Shown: positions 17,053 to 23,762 of the stretch, one piece after another
Numbering within the stretch: position 1 is the first letter of the stretch
Layout of the letters: each line of letters begins with the position of its first letter
Source: Thiohalomonas sp041685045
Lineage (GTDB): Bacteria; Pseudomonadota; Gammaproteobacteria; Thiohalomonadales; Thiohalomonadaceae
Length of the DNA: 64,000 nt
Assembly (NCBI GenBank): GCA_041685045.1
Contig: JAWLGP010000005.1
Span: 62,001 to 126,000, forward strand
Reading direction: 5' to 3'
Program-made: the position numbers and the translations under genes
Notes under the pieces: model-generated
Databases searched by the model: none
Seen by the model: only the letters and a program-made list of their open reading frames with translations
Told to the model about the DNA's origin: nothing

Positions 17053-17742
17053 TTAAACCGCACTGAAGGCGACGGCGCCGGTGTTTGCGATCACCTCCCA
17101 TTCGGTGGCGGACTTGTAGCCGAGGAGCAGCTCTTCGCCGGCGGCGTCGAACGTGGCCGTGTTGTTGGTGGCATCGAAGGTCACGCCCTCGGCGGTGGTC
17201 ACCACGGCCGTGCCGCTGGTCAGCGTGTCCAGCTTGATGCGGCATAGACAGCCCGGCGCCGGGGCGGCGAGGGTCAGTCCGGCGATACCTTCACCGCCAT
17301 CGATGAGCGCGACGCCCGAGATCGCGACGGCGCCGTCCGCGTCGTAACGGGTCACGTCGTTGGCGGCCAGGACGTTGGCGAGCTTGGCGCCATCGGCGAC
17401 GGTGGCCGGGACCGCGAACACCAGGACCTCGACTTCGACGCCGGCGCCGGTAGCGGCCTCCAGGGCACGGGCGAGGACCGGGCCGTTGACGGCGGTCACC
17501 GCGCGGCCGGAGGCGTCCGACTCCAGCAGGGCGTCCTTCGCGAAGGCCGCGCCGGCTTCGATGACGGCGGTACCGATGGCGACGGCGGGGAAGACCTCCC
17601 CGCTGCTAACGGCGAACTGGGAGACGCCGATCGCGGAGCCATTGGCTCCGGCGACAACGCCCGCGGCGGTCACGAACCGGTTGGCGGTGATCGCGCCGGT
17701 CGCGGCCAGGGTGAGGGTGAGCAGTGCGACGCTCTGTTTCAT
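17053..17742 (-). CDS. Capsid decoration/cement protein (DUF2190-like)
   Basis: A 229-residue protein just upstream of the capsid gene. Residues 1-110 have the Gly/Ala/Val-rich pattern of DUF2190 cement proteins (ANRFVTAAGVVAGANGSAIG, then VSSGEVFPAVAIGTAVIEAG). The C-terminal half is a second small beta domain (GLTLAAPAPGCLCRIKLDTL, GVTFDATNNTATFDAAGEEL) that could form the surface knob. The N-terminus is hydrophobic and signal-like, as in the capsid protein. Confidence 0.75.
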   Translation of the reverse strand: MKQSVALLTLTLAATGAITANRFVTAAGVVAGANGSAIGVSQFAVSSGEVFPAVAIGTAVIEAGAAFAKDALLESDASGRAVTAVNGPVLARALEAATGAGVEVEVLVFAVPATVADGAKLANVLAANDVTRYDADGAVAISGVALIDGGEGIAGLTLAAPAPGCLCRIKLDTLTSGTAVVTTAEGVTFDATNNTATFDAAGEELLLGYKSATEWEVIANTGAVAFSAV

Positions 17743-17772
17743 GGTCTGTCGTTCTCCTGTGGTCGGCGCGGG

Positions 17773-18291
17773 TTAGGCGCTGACGGCCTTGACGGCCGCG
17801 AGATATTCGGTGCCCGGGTGGGCGGCCTGGTAGTCCAGCGCCTTGCGGTGCAGACCGAGCTGGTCGGCATCCACCGCATAGCCGGCGGCGGCGGCGAACT
17901 CGACGCGCTCGCCGGACTGCGCATCCTGGCCGCCCAGCTCCTGGGTGAGGCCGTGCTTGGGTAGCGCGCCGATGAACTCCTTGAACCAGTCGAGCGGGGC
18001 CTTCTTCACCTGCTCGGCCTTGTCGCCTTCGCCGGCGGAGAACTCCAGGGCGACCTCGATGCCGGCCAGGGACGCCATGAACTCGGCGGCGCCTTCGGCC
18101 TGGGCGGGGGTCAAGTGTTCGTCGTCGACGGCCTGGTTGATGAAGGCGGAGAACTCGGCCTTCTGGCGCTGGCGGCGTTCGCTCTGCAGCTGCTCCTGGT
18201 AGTTCTGCTCTTTCGCGGCGAACTCGGCCGCGGCGTCCTCACGCGCCTTCTTCAAGGCGGCGTCGATGTCCTCCTGGGAGAACTTGCTCAT
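17773..18291 (-). CDS. Internal scaffold protein (Z-like, in-frame start within protease gene)
   Basis: An in-frame ATG at 18291 has its own strong ribosome site (AGGAG, spaced 8-9 nt) inside the protease gene and would give a 172-residue protein starting MSKFSQEDIDAALKKAREDA. This C-terminal part is highly charged helix and coiled coil (FAAKEQNYQEQLQSERRQRQ), typical of capsid scaffolds. Mu makes scaffold Z the same way from inside gene I. Confidence 0.75.
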   Translation of the reverse strand: MSKFSQEDIDAALKKAREDAAAEFAAKEQNYQEQLQSERRQRQKAEFSAFINQAVDDEHLTPAQAEGAAEFMASLAGIEVALEFSAGEGDKAEQVKKAPLDWFKEFIGALPKHGLTQELGGQDAQSGERVEFAAAAGYAVDADQLGLHRKALDYQAAHPGTEYLAAVKAVSA

Positions 18292-18945
18292 CGGGTCATC
18301 TCCTGTGGTTTCCGGGGCGGTAAAAGCGGGCGCGTTCGGTTCGGGCTCGCGCAGTTGCGTGGCGTGGTCGGCGAGGGATTCGATGTCCCAGTCCGGCAGC
18401 ACGCGGTCGGCGTCCTCGGCGCCGAACTTGTCGATGAAGAACTCGCGCAGGCGGCGCAGGGTGCGGGCCATGACGCCGGGGGTGTAGCTGTCCGGGGCTT
18501 CGAAGTCGTAGGCCTCGCCGGCGGGCGCCTGGTACTCCATCGGCGCCAGCGGGATGGCCGGGCGTTGGGCGCCGAGAAAGCCGATGTGGTCCACCAGCCA
18601 TTTGCCGCTGGCCAGGTCTTTGATGACGCGCACGGAGCGGCTGCGGTAATGGCCGGCATCGACAGCGGCGGCAAACTCAGGGGTGACGTCGCGGAACTTG
18701 GCAAACAGGGAGTTGCCATCGCGCTTGAGCTGATCGGCCCAGCCGTAGGCCGGGTCGTTCTCCTTGGGGTGGCCGATCACCAGCGGGGCACGGAAGCCCG
18801 CCTGGTGGCTCTCGATCATCTGATCGAGGTCGGCAGCGGTGAACTTGAAGGCGGTGCCGTCACGGGCGACCTGGTCGCCGGCGCGGAAGATCTCGACCCA
18901 GTCGTCGAGGCCCTTGGTTTTCTGCGGTGGGATGCGTTCGTTCAT
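17773..18945 (-). CDS. Head maturation protease with C-terminal scaffold (I-like)
   Basis: A 390-residue Mu gpI homologue, first gene of the leftward head/tail block. Residues 20-170 form the protease region (DWVEIFRAGDQVARDGTAFK, APLVIGHPKENDPAYGWADQ, VRVIKDLASGKWLVDHIGFL). Residues 219-390 form the scaffold. It cuts the scaffold during head maturation. The ATG at 18945 has no obvious ribosome site and lies only about 30 bp from the late operator, so the message may be leaderless or nearly so. In Mu gene I follows G; here G is 23 kb away at the other end. Confidence 0.9.
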   Translation of the reverse strand: MNERIPPQKTKGLDDWVEIFRAGDQVARDGTAFKFTAADLDQMIESHQAGFRAPLVIGHPKENDPAYGWADQLKRDGNSLFAKFRDVTPEFAAAVDAGHYRSRSVRVIKDLASGKWLVDHIGFLGAQRPAIPLAPMEYQAPAGEAYDFEAPDSYTPGVMARTLRRLREFFIDKFGAEDADRVLPDWDIESLADHATQLREPEPNAPAFTAPETTGDDPMSKFSQEDIDAALKKAREDAAAEFAAKEQNYQEQLQSERRQRQKAEFSAFINQAVDDEHLTPAQAEGAAEFMASLAGIEVALEFSAGEGDKAEQVKKAPLDWFKEFIGALPKHGLTQELGGQDAQSGERVEFAAAAGYAVDADQLGLHRKALDYQAAHPGTEYLAAVKAVSA

Positions 18946-18975
18946 GGGAACGCATCATGGGAGATGTGGGGTTTT

Positions 18976-19005
18976 GGGGAGGCGGGGAAATGTTTCCCCG
19001 TTAGG
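18976..19005 (-). promoter_or_regulatory. Late promoter operator for head/tail block (PI-like)
   Basis: Read on the minus strand, this 30-bp block differs at a single base from 32727-32756 on the plus strand: CCTAACGGGGAAAC, then RTTTCCCCGCCTCCCC. The core is the palindrome GGGGAAATGTTTCCCC (18984-18999). Each copy lies directly upstream of a late block and in the same orientation to it. Mu has C-activated promoters upstream of lys and I, so this is probably the Mor-type activator site. The -10 is not certain (CATGAT is a candidate). Confidence 0.75.
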
Positions 19006-19099
19006 AAATCGGCGGGGCTTTTTTAGACTGCGCTCATTGCCGGAGTGTCGTCAAGACGCAACCAGCAGCCGACGAAACCACCCCACCAGAGGCCCCGCC

Positions 19100-19564
19100 A
19101 TGAACACCGATGATTGGAAGAAAGAACTCAACCAGGTCACGGCCATTGCTGAAGAGCGCGTGCGGAAACTGCGGCAGTTGCTGCTCACGCCCGGCGCTGT
19201 CGACGAAAGCGAAGTGCGCATCGCCATCCAGGACGCGATCACGCCGCTGAACGTGGCGGCGGAGATCGCGAGCGAGGGCCCCTGTCTGTTTGTCGATCAT
19301 GAGGCCGCAGCACCCTGTGACTGCGGCGCGAACGGCACCTCGCGGGCGGCTTGCGATCCAGATTGTGCGAGTCGGTCCGGCTTGTACGCAGTTGTGGAAG
19401 CCTACCAAGGCGTTTACCACCAGGGATTCGAAACGCGAGACGAAGCGATCGCATTCGTTCACCGCAAGCTGGACGAGACGGGTAGGGACGAAGACTACGC
19501 CTACCGGGTACTCCAGGTGTCGGACGAATGGAACAGCGACGACCTGCTTCCTGGCGAGCGATAA
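19100..19564 (+). CDS. Unknown protein with Cys cluster, divergent from head operon
   Basis: A 154-residue protein starting MNTDDWKKELNQVTAIAEER, with AGAGG upstream as ribosome site. The first 70 residues are charged helix. A cysteine group follows (PCDCGANGTSRAACDPDC, about residues 74-91) that could bind zinc. The C-terminal part (GVYHQGFETRDEAIAFVHRK) looks like a small alpha/beta fold. It is transcribed away from the head operon and lies exactly where the Mu-like order is broken. It stops 28 bp from the convergent gene at 19592. No family recognised. Confidence 0.72.
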   Translation: MNTDDWKKELNQVTAIAEERVRKLRQLLLTPGAVDESEVRIAIQDAITPLNVAAEIASEGPCLFVDHEAAAPCDCGANGTSRAACDPDCASRSGLYAVVEAYQGVYHQGFETRDEAIAFVHRKLDETGRDEDYAYRVLQVSDEWNSDDLLPGER

Positions 19565-19591
19565 GCAATGGGCTACGCCGCAGCTTCCGCG

Positions 19592-19819
19592 TTAGCGCTT
19601 GCCAAGTGTCGCCTTGATCTCTTTAAGGATGGTGGCGAAGTCGTCGACGGCGATGCGCACGTTGCCTGGCTGAACGATGCGCCGCTCGCCGGTTAAGTCG
19701 TACATCTTCAAATCCGCCTCGGACATCGGACGTCCGTGCATGCGGGATACGAGATTGTCGAAGCGCTCTCGCAGCTGCTTTTCAAGCCATTCGATTTCGC
19801 CAAGAGCAAAGTGACCCAT
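19592..19819 (-). CDS. Unknown small protein, last of repressor operon
   Basis: A 75-residue protein from the ATG at 19819 (ribosome site GAGAGG). It begins MGHFALGEIEWLEKQLRERF and ends DFATILKEIKATLGKR; mostly helical and charged, with no signal or membrane segment. It is the last of the leftward genes behind the repressor, so it is probably expressed in the lysogen. Function unknown. Confidence 0.68.
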   Translation of the reverse strand: MGHFALGEIEWLEKQLRERFDNLVSRMHGRPMSEADLKMYDLTGERRIVQPGNVRIAVDDFATILKEIKATLGKR

Positions 19820-19850
19820 GAACACCTCTCAAGAAAATTAGCTTTTCGGG

Positions 19851-20195
19851 CTAGCCATCACGCAGAACCAGAAACGCGCTGAACGCCAGGATCAGCGACT
19901 GAAAGAGTGATGCCATGTTACCCAATGTCAGCGGCGCTTCTCCCGCGGGCGTAAACGTCAAGAACCCCAGGTATGAAACAGCCATGAACATTCCGAACAA
20001 TCCCAGCGCGCGCCCGAGCCGACGCGTTCTTATTATGCTGTTGCGGTTAGAGTTGATTGCGCTGGTTTCGGTGCTCGTTCTCTCCGTCGCTTCCTTCATT
20101 TTCAGCAATCTCGTTTCCACGGTCGTCTTGTGCGTAGTGGCGATGATCATCACCACAGTGAGCAGCGGGATCACGACACTGGTGATCAACTCCAT
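19851..20195 (-). CDS. Small inner-membrane protein in repressor operon
   Basis: A 114-residue protein with a hydrophobic N-terminal helix (MELITSVVIPLLTVVMIIAT), a polar Thr/Arg-rich middle (about 22-62) and two more membrane segments (GLFGMFMAVSYLGFLTF and SLFQSLILAFSAFLVL). Its base composition is less GC-rich than the structural genes. Small membrane proteins expressed from lysogenic operons often block superinfecting phage DNA entry, but no family was recognised and that role is inference. Confidence 0.7.
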   Translation of the reverse strand: MELITSVVIPLLTVVMIIATTHKTTVETRLLKMKEATERTSTETSAINSNRNSIIRTRRLGRALGLFGMFMAVSYLGFLTFTPAGEAPLTLGNMASLFQSLILAFSAFLVLRDG

Positions 20196-20306
20196 TTCCG
20201 ATTCACCTTGTCAGTTAAGGCCTGAAGATTAAGATGTCGCCGCAGCCGCGGCATTGTTTCCGCGACGGCTGGCCTGCGTGCTGGAGCATTTTTGTACGCC
20301 TAGTTG

Positions 20307-20603
20307 TTACAGGTAGTCGCTGCCTTCCAGGACGACCAAACCATCCAACCGAAGTCGAGCCTCGGAAAGCGTCCGAAAACGACAGCGGCACCCAGTGTGA
20401 AGCGGCGGGCGCTTGGCCTTCCAAAAGGGATCGTCGTACCGGAACGTTTTTCCATGCAGCCGTTTGCACTCGGGGCATGTGGACGGATCGATAACTGCTA
20501 CCCACTGCCAGTACGGCCTCGACTTTGCTGCTCGGCGCGCCTCCGCAAATTTCTTATCCATCGAACGCCGAACCTCTGCGTCCGCGCTCTTCTTTACAGG
20601 CAT
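20307..20603 (-). CDS. Stand-alone miniature MuF-type zinc protein
   Basis: A 98-residue protein whose residues 29-78 copy the signature region of phage F/SPP1-gp7 head morphogenesis proteins: PYWQWVAVIDPSTCPECKRL, HGKTFRYDDPFW, then PPLHTGCRCRFRTL. The matching region of this phage's own F protein (39774-41099) reads PYWQYIAVLDSRTRPAHAAL and GFGCRCRVRTL. The small protein has the full CxxC...CxC set of probable zinc ligands, whereas the phage F lacks the first pair. It lies in the leftward operon behind the repressor, not among head genes, and overlaps the preceding gene by 10 bp. Confidence 0.78.
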   Translation of the reverse strand: MPVKKSADAEVRRSMDKKFAEARRAAKSRPYWQWVAVIDPSTCPECKRLHGKTFRYDDPFWKAKRPPLHTGCRCRFRTLSEARLRLDGLVVLEGSDYL

Positions 20604-20755
20604 CGGTTTTCCCCGGTGATCCGCGCATCTGTGTACAAAGTGCGCGCCGCACTTTGACTGTCATTTTTTTTTGAAAACACGAGCACGATCGGGCCCGTTA
20701 TGACGATGTCACCGCCGGCCACTAGGTTCTTTTTTCCTCTGTTCTTCACGCGCAT
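20594..20755 (-). CDS. 53-residue protein with LVAGGD motif
   Basis: A short frame with a good ribosome site (AAGGGGG) starting MRVKNRGKKNLVAGGDIVIT. The NLVAGGDIVI stretch repeats the motif in the next gene upstream (NVVAGGDVHI in the 205-residue protein). The C-terminal half is polar and unremarkable. It lies 11 bp after the previous stop and overlaps the next gene by 10 bp. The shared motif suggests a common beta-structured interaction element. Confidence 0.58.
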   Translation of the reverse strand: MRVKNRGKKNLVAGGDIVITGPIVLVFSKKNDSQSAARTLYTDARITGENRCL

Positions 20756-20766
20756 GGCTTGCCCCC

Positions 20767-21384
20767 TTACTTCTTCGCAAACACAGCCCGATAGAGCTGC
20801 TCCAGTTCGGTGTCGTCGAGTTCGATCATTGAGGTGCGGCCGAACTTCTTTTCCATGTGTTTGATGCGCCAGGAGACCAGGTCTTTCTGTTTGCACCTGG
20901 CGTGGATCGCGGCAATGCGCTTGTTGCGCCATTCGGGGGATTTCTTCTTGGCCGAGGGCATGCTGTTGAGCTTGCCCATCTCGACCTGGATGAAACGGAC
21001 TGCGGCGTCGAAGTGTTCCTGGGGGATCTCGTGGTAGCTGTTCACGCCGACGTGGCGGTTGACCTTGTTCCAGGCGCTGCCCCAGCTGAGCGGCCGTTGC
21101 TTGATCTGGCCGTGTAGCTGGACCCAGTCCGTGACGCGGTCGCGCAGCTCGCCCTTCTGATGGGCGGTGAGAACCCCGTCTCCGGTCTTTATGATCGGCT
21201 TGGGGGTGGGTGGTGCTATCGGGGCGTTATAGATGTGCACATCCCCGCCGGCGACTACGTTGCCGTCGCCGCGGATATTGACCACCTTTGACTTGCTCTG
21301 CGTCGGCTTCTGTTTCGGAGCGGTGCTGCCGCCGATGAGCCGTTTGATTTCTGCCTTCTTCTGATCCAGTCCGCTGCTGTCCAT
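20767..21384 (-). CDS. Repressor-linked protein with GGD motif and ORF6C-like domain
   Basis: A 205-residue protein directly downstream of the repressor. Residues 36-53 contain RGDGNVVAGGDVHIYN, a short beta motif. Residues about 75-130 (ELRDRVTDWVQLHGQ..., SAWNKVNRHVGVNSYHEIPQ) resemble the ORF6C-type C-terminal domain of phage antirepressors. The last 55 residues (WRNKRIAAIHARCKQKDLVS) recall the start of GemA-type proteins. Position and domains suggest a partner or modulator of the repressor. The domain calls are by eye and moderately sure. Confidence 0.65.
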   Translation of the reverse strand: MDSSGLDQKKAEIKRLIGGSTAPKQKPTQSKSKVVNIRGDGNVVAGGDVHIYNAPIAPPTPKPIIKTGDGVLTAHQKGELRDRVTDWVQLHGQIKQRPLSWGSAWNKVNRHVGVNSYHEIPQEHFDAAVRFIQVEMGKLNSMPSAKKKSPEWRNKRIAAIHARCKQKDLVSWRIKHMEKKFGRTSMIELDDTELEQLYRAVFAKK

Positions 21385-21423
21385 CGTTCCTCCCTTGCAG
21401 CAATACCCAACGTTTTTTGCTTT

Positions 21424-21840
21424 TTATGCCGCTGTTCTTATGAGCCTCAGTACCTTGGCTTTGTCTACTTCTTTTCCCGTGTCCGCATAGAGGTCGTACA
21501 ACGCGACCACCAGCTCCGCCTTCTTGGCGGGCGCCATCTCCAGTTCGGCCTCTTCCAGGCCCTCCTCGACGGCCTCGATCACCAGGGTGAGCAGCTGGTG
21601 GTCGACGGCGACCGGGCGGCCGGGCGCGGCGCGTTTTCCGGTGAGGATGTACTGGACGTCAGCGCCATGACTGGCCAAGACCGCCAGCTTATCCGACGGA
21701 ATCGGTGTGCCTTGTTCCCAGCGGCGCACAGTCTTGACCGCTACGGCGCACCAATCGGCCACTTCCGACTGGTTGGCTTTTAGCCGCTCTCTTTCCTCCT
21801 TGAAACGGGATGGGACAAATGTGTCCGATTCTTCGCCCAT
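21424..21840 (-). CDS. c: Phage repressor (c), HTH XRE-type
   Basis: A 138-residue protein from the ATG at 21840 (MGEESDTFVPSRFKEERERL). A helix-turn-helix of the XRE class lies at about residues 20-60 (LKANQSEVADWCAVAVKTVR, RWEQGTPIPSDKLAVLAS), followed by a helical region likely to dimerise. It should maintain lysogeny by silencing the rightward early promoter at 21846-21875. One palindromic operator overlaps that promoter and a second lies inside the repressor's own codons 5-10. A longer frame to 22053 crosses the operators and hairpins and is not coding. Confidence 0.88.
   Translation of the reverse strand: MGEESDTFVPSRFKEERERLKANQSEVADWCAVAVKTVRRWEQGTPIPSDKLAVLASHGADVQYILTGKRAAPGRPVAVDHQLLTLVIEAVEEGLEEAELEMAPAKKAELVVALYDLYADTGKEVDKAKVLRLIRTAA
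21812..21826. promoter_or_regulatory. Second repressor operator, inside repressor coding start
   Basis: GGGACAAATGTGTCC differs by one base from the 15 bp of the perfect operator at 21855-21869 and is itself a near palindrome. The two are 43 bp apart centre to centre, about four helical turns, allowing cooperative binding on one face. It encodes part of the protein as well. Confidence 0.65.
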
Positions 21841-21845
21841 ACCTA

Positions 21846-21875
21846 TTGACCATAGGGACAAATTTGTCCCATACT
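21846..21875 (+). promoter_or_regulatory. Early promoter with perfect palindromic operator
   Basis: A -35 box TTGACC (21846-21851) and a -10 box CATACT (21870-21875) with 18-bp spacing direct transcription toward ner and the transposase. Between them lies the perfect 16-bp palindrome GGGACAAATTTGTCCC (21855-21870). Repressor bound here would block RNA polymerase, the expected Mu-type control of lytic growth. Confidence 0.75.
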
Positions 21876-21917
21876 CCAGGCATACCCTCGAAACAGAGGG
21901 CGCACATAGCCAAAAAA

Positions 21918-22026
21918 GGCGGTCCCGCCAGACCGCCACCGTAAATCCAAACGTCCGCCCAGGCGGACATTTACCAAATCCCCGCCTGGGCGGGGATTTA
22001 CCAAACCACCGCCCAGGCGGTGGTTT
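21918..22026. repeat. Array of four GC palindromes in early leader (three with exact 27-bp period)
   Basis: GTCCGCCCAGGCGGAC (centre 21960.5), CCCCGCCTGGGCGGGG (21987.5) and a 24-bp perfect palindrome built on CCGCCCAGGCGG (22014.5) are spaced exactly 27 bp, joined by ATTTACCAAA linkers. A degenerate fourth copy (GGCGGTC...GACCGCC) lies at 21918-21937. They sit in the untranslated leader between the early promoter and ner. They may be Ner or enhancer sites, or an RNA attenuator in which each half-site can pair with its neighbour. Confidence 0.8.
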
Positions 22027-22047
22027 GGCCCAACCAAGGAGTCCGCC

Positions 22048-22308
22048 ATGCACTGGGCCGACATCAACGCCGCCTTATATAAGGCAGGCTCTTCCCCGAG
22101 CCAGGTGGCCAAGAAGCTGGGCGTGAAGCCCCCCTCGGTGGCCCAGGTCATCCGGGGCAAGGAATCATCGTACAACATCGCGTCCTACCTGTCCGCCGTC
22201 ACCAATATCCCGCTCATCCGTCTGTTCCCGGACGGCCGCTACAACCAGCCGCCCCGCCGCAAGGCCAAGCTGCGCGCCGCAGGCGAGGGCCGGAGGGACG
22301 CGGCATGA
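22048..22308 (+). CDS. ner: Ner-type DNA-binding protein
   Basis: An 86-residue Ner/Nlp family protein: MHWADINAALYKAGSSPSQV, then AKKLGVKPPSVAQVIRGKES. This is the helix-turn-helix region that in Mu represses the early and repressor promoters after induction. A basic tail (PPRRKAKLRAAGEGRR) follows. It is the first gene of the rightward early operon, preceded by AAGGAG. Length and position match Mu Ner (75 residues) with a longer basic end. Confidence 0.88.
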   Translation: MHWADINAALYKAGSSPSQVAKKLGVKPPSVAQVIRGKESSYNIASYLSAVTNIPLIRLFPDGRYNQPPRRKAKLRAAGEGRRDAA

Positions 22309-22520
22309 GCGCCGAGGTCGCCGAGGTGGCCCACATCCTGGCCCACCGCCACAAGGGAGGCGCCCTGGTGACCATCACCCGCGGCGGCCGGCGCCGCCAG
22401 CACCGGATCTCCCTGCGCCGTTACCGCGCGCTCTACGAGTGGACCCTGGCTCGGACCCCGTGGCCGCGCAGCGGTTCCTGGCTGCGGAACGGGCTGGACG
22501 TGACGCTGTGGTCCGCGTGA
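22305..22520 (+). CDS. Small basic early protein, unknown
   Basis: A 71-residue protein overlapping ner by 4 bp (ATGAGC... within the ner stop), so translationally coupled. It begins MSAEVAEVAHILAHRHKGGA and is rich in Arg (RGGRRRQHRISLRRYRALYE), suggesting nucleic-acid binding. No family recognised. Confidence 0.72.
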   Translation: MSAEVAEVAHILAHRHKGGALVTITRGGRRRQHRISLRRYRALYEWTLARTPWPRSGSWLRNGLDVTLWSA

Positions 22521-22572
22521 GGGGCCGGAACCTCTTTAAAACGCTTTGAAACCACTTTGAAAGGGCCGAACG

Positions 22573-22905
22573 ATGACTGAGCGATACGACGACCGCACCC
22601 AGGCGCCCTCAGAGGCTCTCACGGCTTCTAGTGGCACGTTAGGAAATCCGCCTGCCTATCCCCGGTTAGGTGGTGCCCACAGCGACCTGCTGGAGGCCTG
22701 CCGCGAGCTGGGCAACCTGATGGAGACCCCCGCCTGGTTCACCGATTCGCTGGCCATCGAGATCGCGGCCAGCGGCCGGAAGGTCGAGGCGCTGACCGTC
22801 GGCGAGCTGGTGGCAATGGCGCGGCGGGCGGGCGAGCGGCTGAACGCCACGGCAAGCCAACCCGAGGCGGAGGCCATCGACCCCTACGGCACCAGCTATT
22901 GCTGA
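22573..22905 (+). CDS. Early protein ending in IDPYGTSYC
   Basis: A 110-residue protein. The N-terminus is polar and probably disordered (TQAPSEALTASSGTLGNPPA), and residues 35-95 form a helical domain (DLLEACRELGNLMETPAWFT, VEALTVGELVAMARRAGERL). The last nine residues, IDPYGTSYC, nearly repeat the end of this phage's transposase (IDPYDTSYLD). The shared tail suggests that both dock on the same partner, perhaps the B ATPase. Preceding 22521-22572 has three CTTTGAAA-like direct repeats. Confidence 0.75.
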   Translation: MTERYDDRTQAPSEALTASSGTLGNPPAYPRLGGAHSDLLEACRELGNLMETPAWFTDSLAIEIAASGRKVEALTVGELVAMARRAGERLNATASQPEAEAIDPYGTSYC

Positions 22906-22966
22906 GGCGCACTCCAATCCAACCACGAGGAAAGCACCATGAAACAGTACTTGCCCAAAAACCGCC

Positions 22967-23227
22967 TTACCCAGGCAGCAGAACGCCGACGTGCTCAATT
23001 AGCTCGTCGAGCGCAGCAACAGCACCGCGAAGCGCTTCACCCTTCTCCTCTATCTGATGGGCCGCTCCCTGCAGATGAATGCGGAAGCGATCCGCATTCA
23101 GCGCCCCGGATTCATGAAGGGTCACCAAAAGGACGTTGAAGGCGGCTTCGATGGCGTATTGGCGATCCTCCGTGTTCCAGACCGCGTCTTGCACGTCCCA
23201 CAGGTCGGTGAGGGTTGGATTGGCCAT
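22967..23227 (-). CDS. Counter-oriented small protein in early operon
   Basis: An 86-residue frame opposite to the early operon with a strong ribosome site (GGAGAG). It starts MANPTLTDLWDVQDAVWNTE and continues as regular helices (YAIEAAFNVLLVTLHESGAL, GEALRGAVAALDELIEHVGV). Its sequence is more protein-like than the overlapping plus frame at 22939-23139. If real it needs its own promoter and could be expressed in the lysogen. Function unknown. Confidence 0.6.
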   Translation of the reverse strand: MANPTLTDLWDVQDAVWNTEDRQYAIEAAFNVLLVTLHESGALNADRFRIHLQGAAHQIEEKGEALRGAVAALDELIEHVGVLLPG

Positions 23228-23289
23228 GTCGTTCTCTCCTTTGTTGTTGGTTGTGGGAACGAGATTAACCCGGACTGAGGTTTGAGTCA

Positions 23290-23760
23290 GTGGCGAAACG
23301 GCAACCAAAAAGTTCCAGCGTGCAGGCGGATCTGTTCCAGCGATTGGCCGAGCAGGACGCGCTGGAGGCGCAGCAGGCGCAGGACCTGGACATCCATCTG
23401 GAGTTCATGGGCGCGATTGCCCAGGCGATTCGCGAGGCGAAAAAGCGGGGGCTCTCCCGCGAGCGGATTGTGGAGCGGATGAACCTGTGCCTGCCGGAGC
23501 TGGAGAAGCCGATCACGCTGCGCCAGGTGAACTCCTGGACGGCCGCATCGAAGGAGTACCACGAATTCCCCGCGCGCTACCTGCCCGCCTTCTGCTGGGC
23601 GACCGGCTCGGTGCTGCCGCTACTGGTGCTGGCGCGGGCGATGAATCACGACCTGGTGGATCGCCGCGACCAGGTCGCTTTGGAACTCGGCCAGAAGCTG
23701 GTGGCACAGGCCCAGCTTGGCCGGGAGGTCAGTTCACTGAAGAAGTTGTTGGAGGGATAA
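23290..23760 (+). CDS. Mu-like early protein, unknown
   Basis: A 156-residue protein from a GTG start with GAGG upstream. It begins (M)AKRQPKSSSVQADLFQRLAE and has a helical core (DIHLEFMGAIAQAIREAKKR, LSRERIVERMNLCLPELEKP, ITLRQVNSWTAASKEYHEFP). The pattern resembles early proteins that sit between ner and the transposase in B3/D3112-type phages, possibly DNA-binding. The C-terminus is a likely coiled coil (REVSSLKKLLEG). Confidence 0.75.
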   Translation: MAKRQPKSSSVQADLFQRLAEQDALEAQQAQDLDIHLEFMGAIAQAIREAKKRGLSRERIVERMNLCLPELEKPITLRQVNSWTAASKEYHEFPARYLPAFCWATGSVLPLLVLARAMNHDLVDRRDQVALELGQKLVAQAQLGREVSSLKKLLEG

Positions 23761-23762
23761 GC

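Noticed and set aside
18946..21424. Host-mediated inversion of half the prophage as the cause of the gene order
   Set aside because: An inversion with one breakpoint in the host would leave a phage end next to the repressor and spoil the outer target duplication. No end-like sequence is seen near 19-21 kb, and the outer ends are intact.
21918..22026. CRISPR-like array
   Set aside because: Only three or four short palindromes with no variable spacers and no cas genes; it is a regulatory leader.
21424..22053. Repressor start at 22053 (209 residues)
   Set aside because: The extra N-terminus would be translated from the operator and palindrome array and is repetitive (PPPGRWFGK-like); the start at 21840 fits family length.
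22939..23139. Plus-strand 66-residue frame with a fair ribosome site (MKQYLPKNRLTQ...)
   Set aside because: It overlaps the more protein-like minus frame 22967-23227 and decays into low-complexity sequence. It might still be a short real peptide, so kept here and not as a gene.
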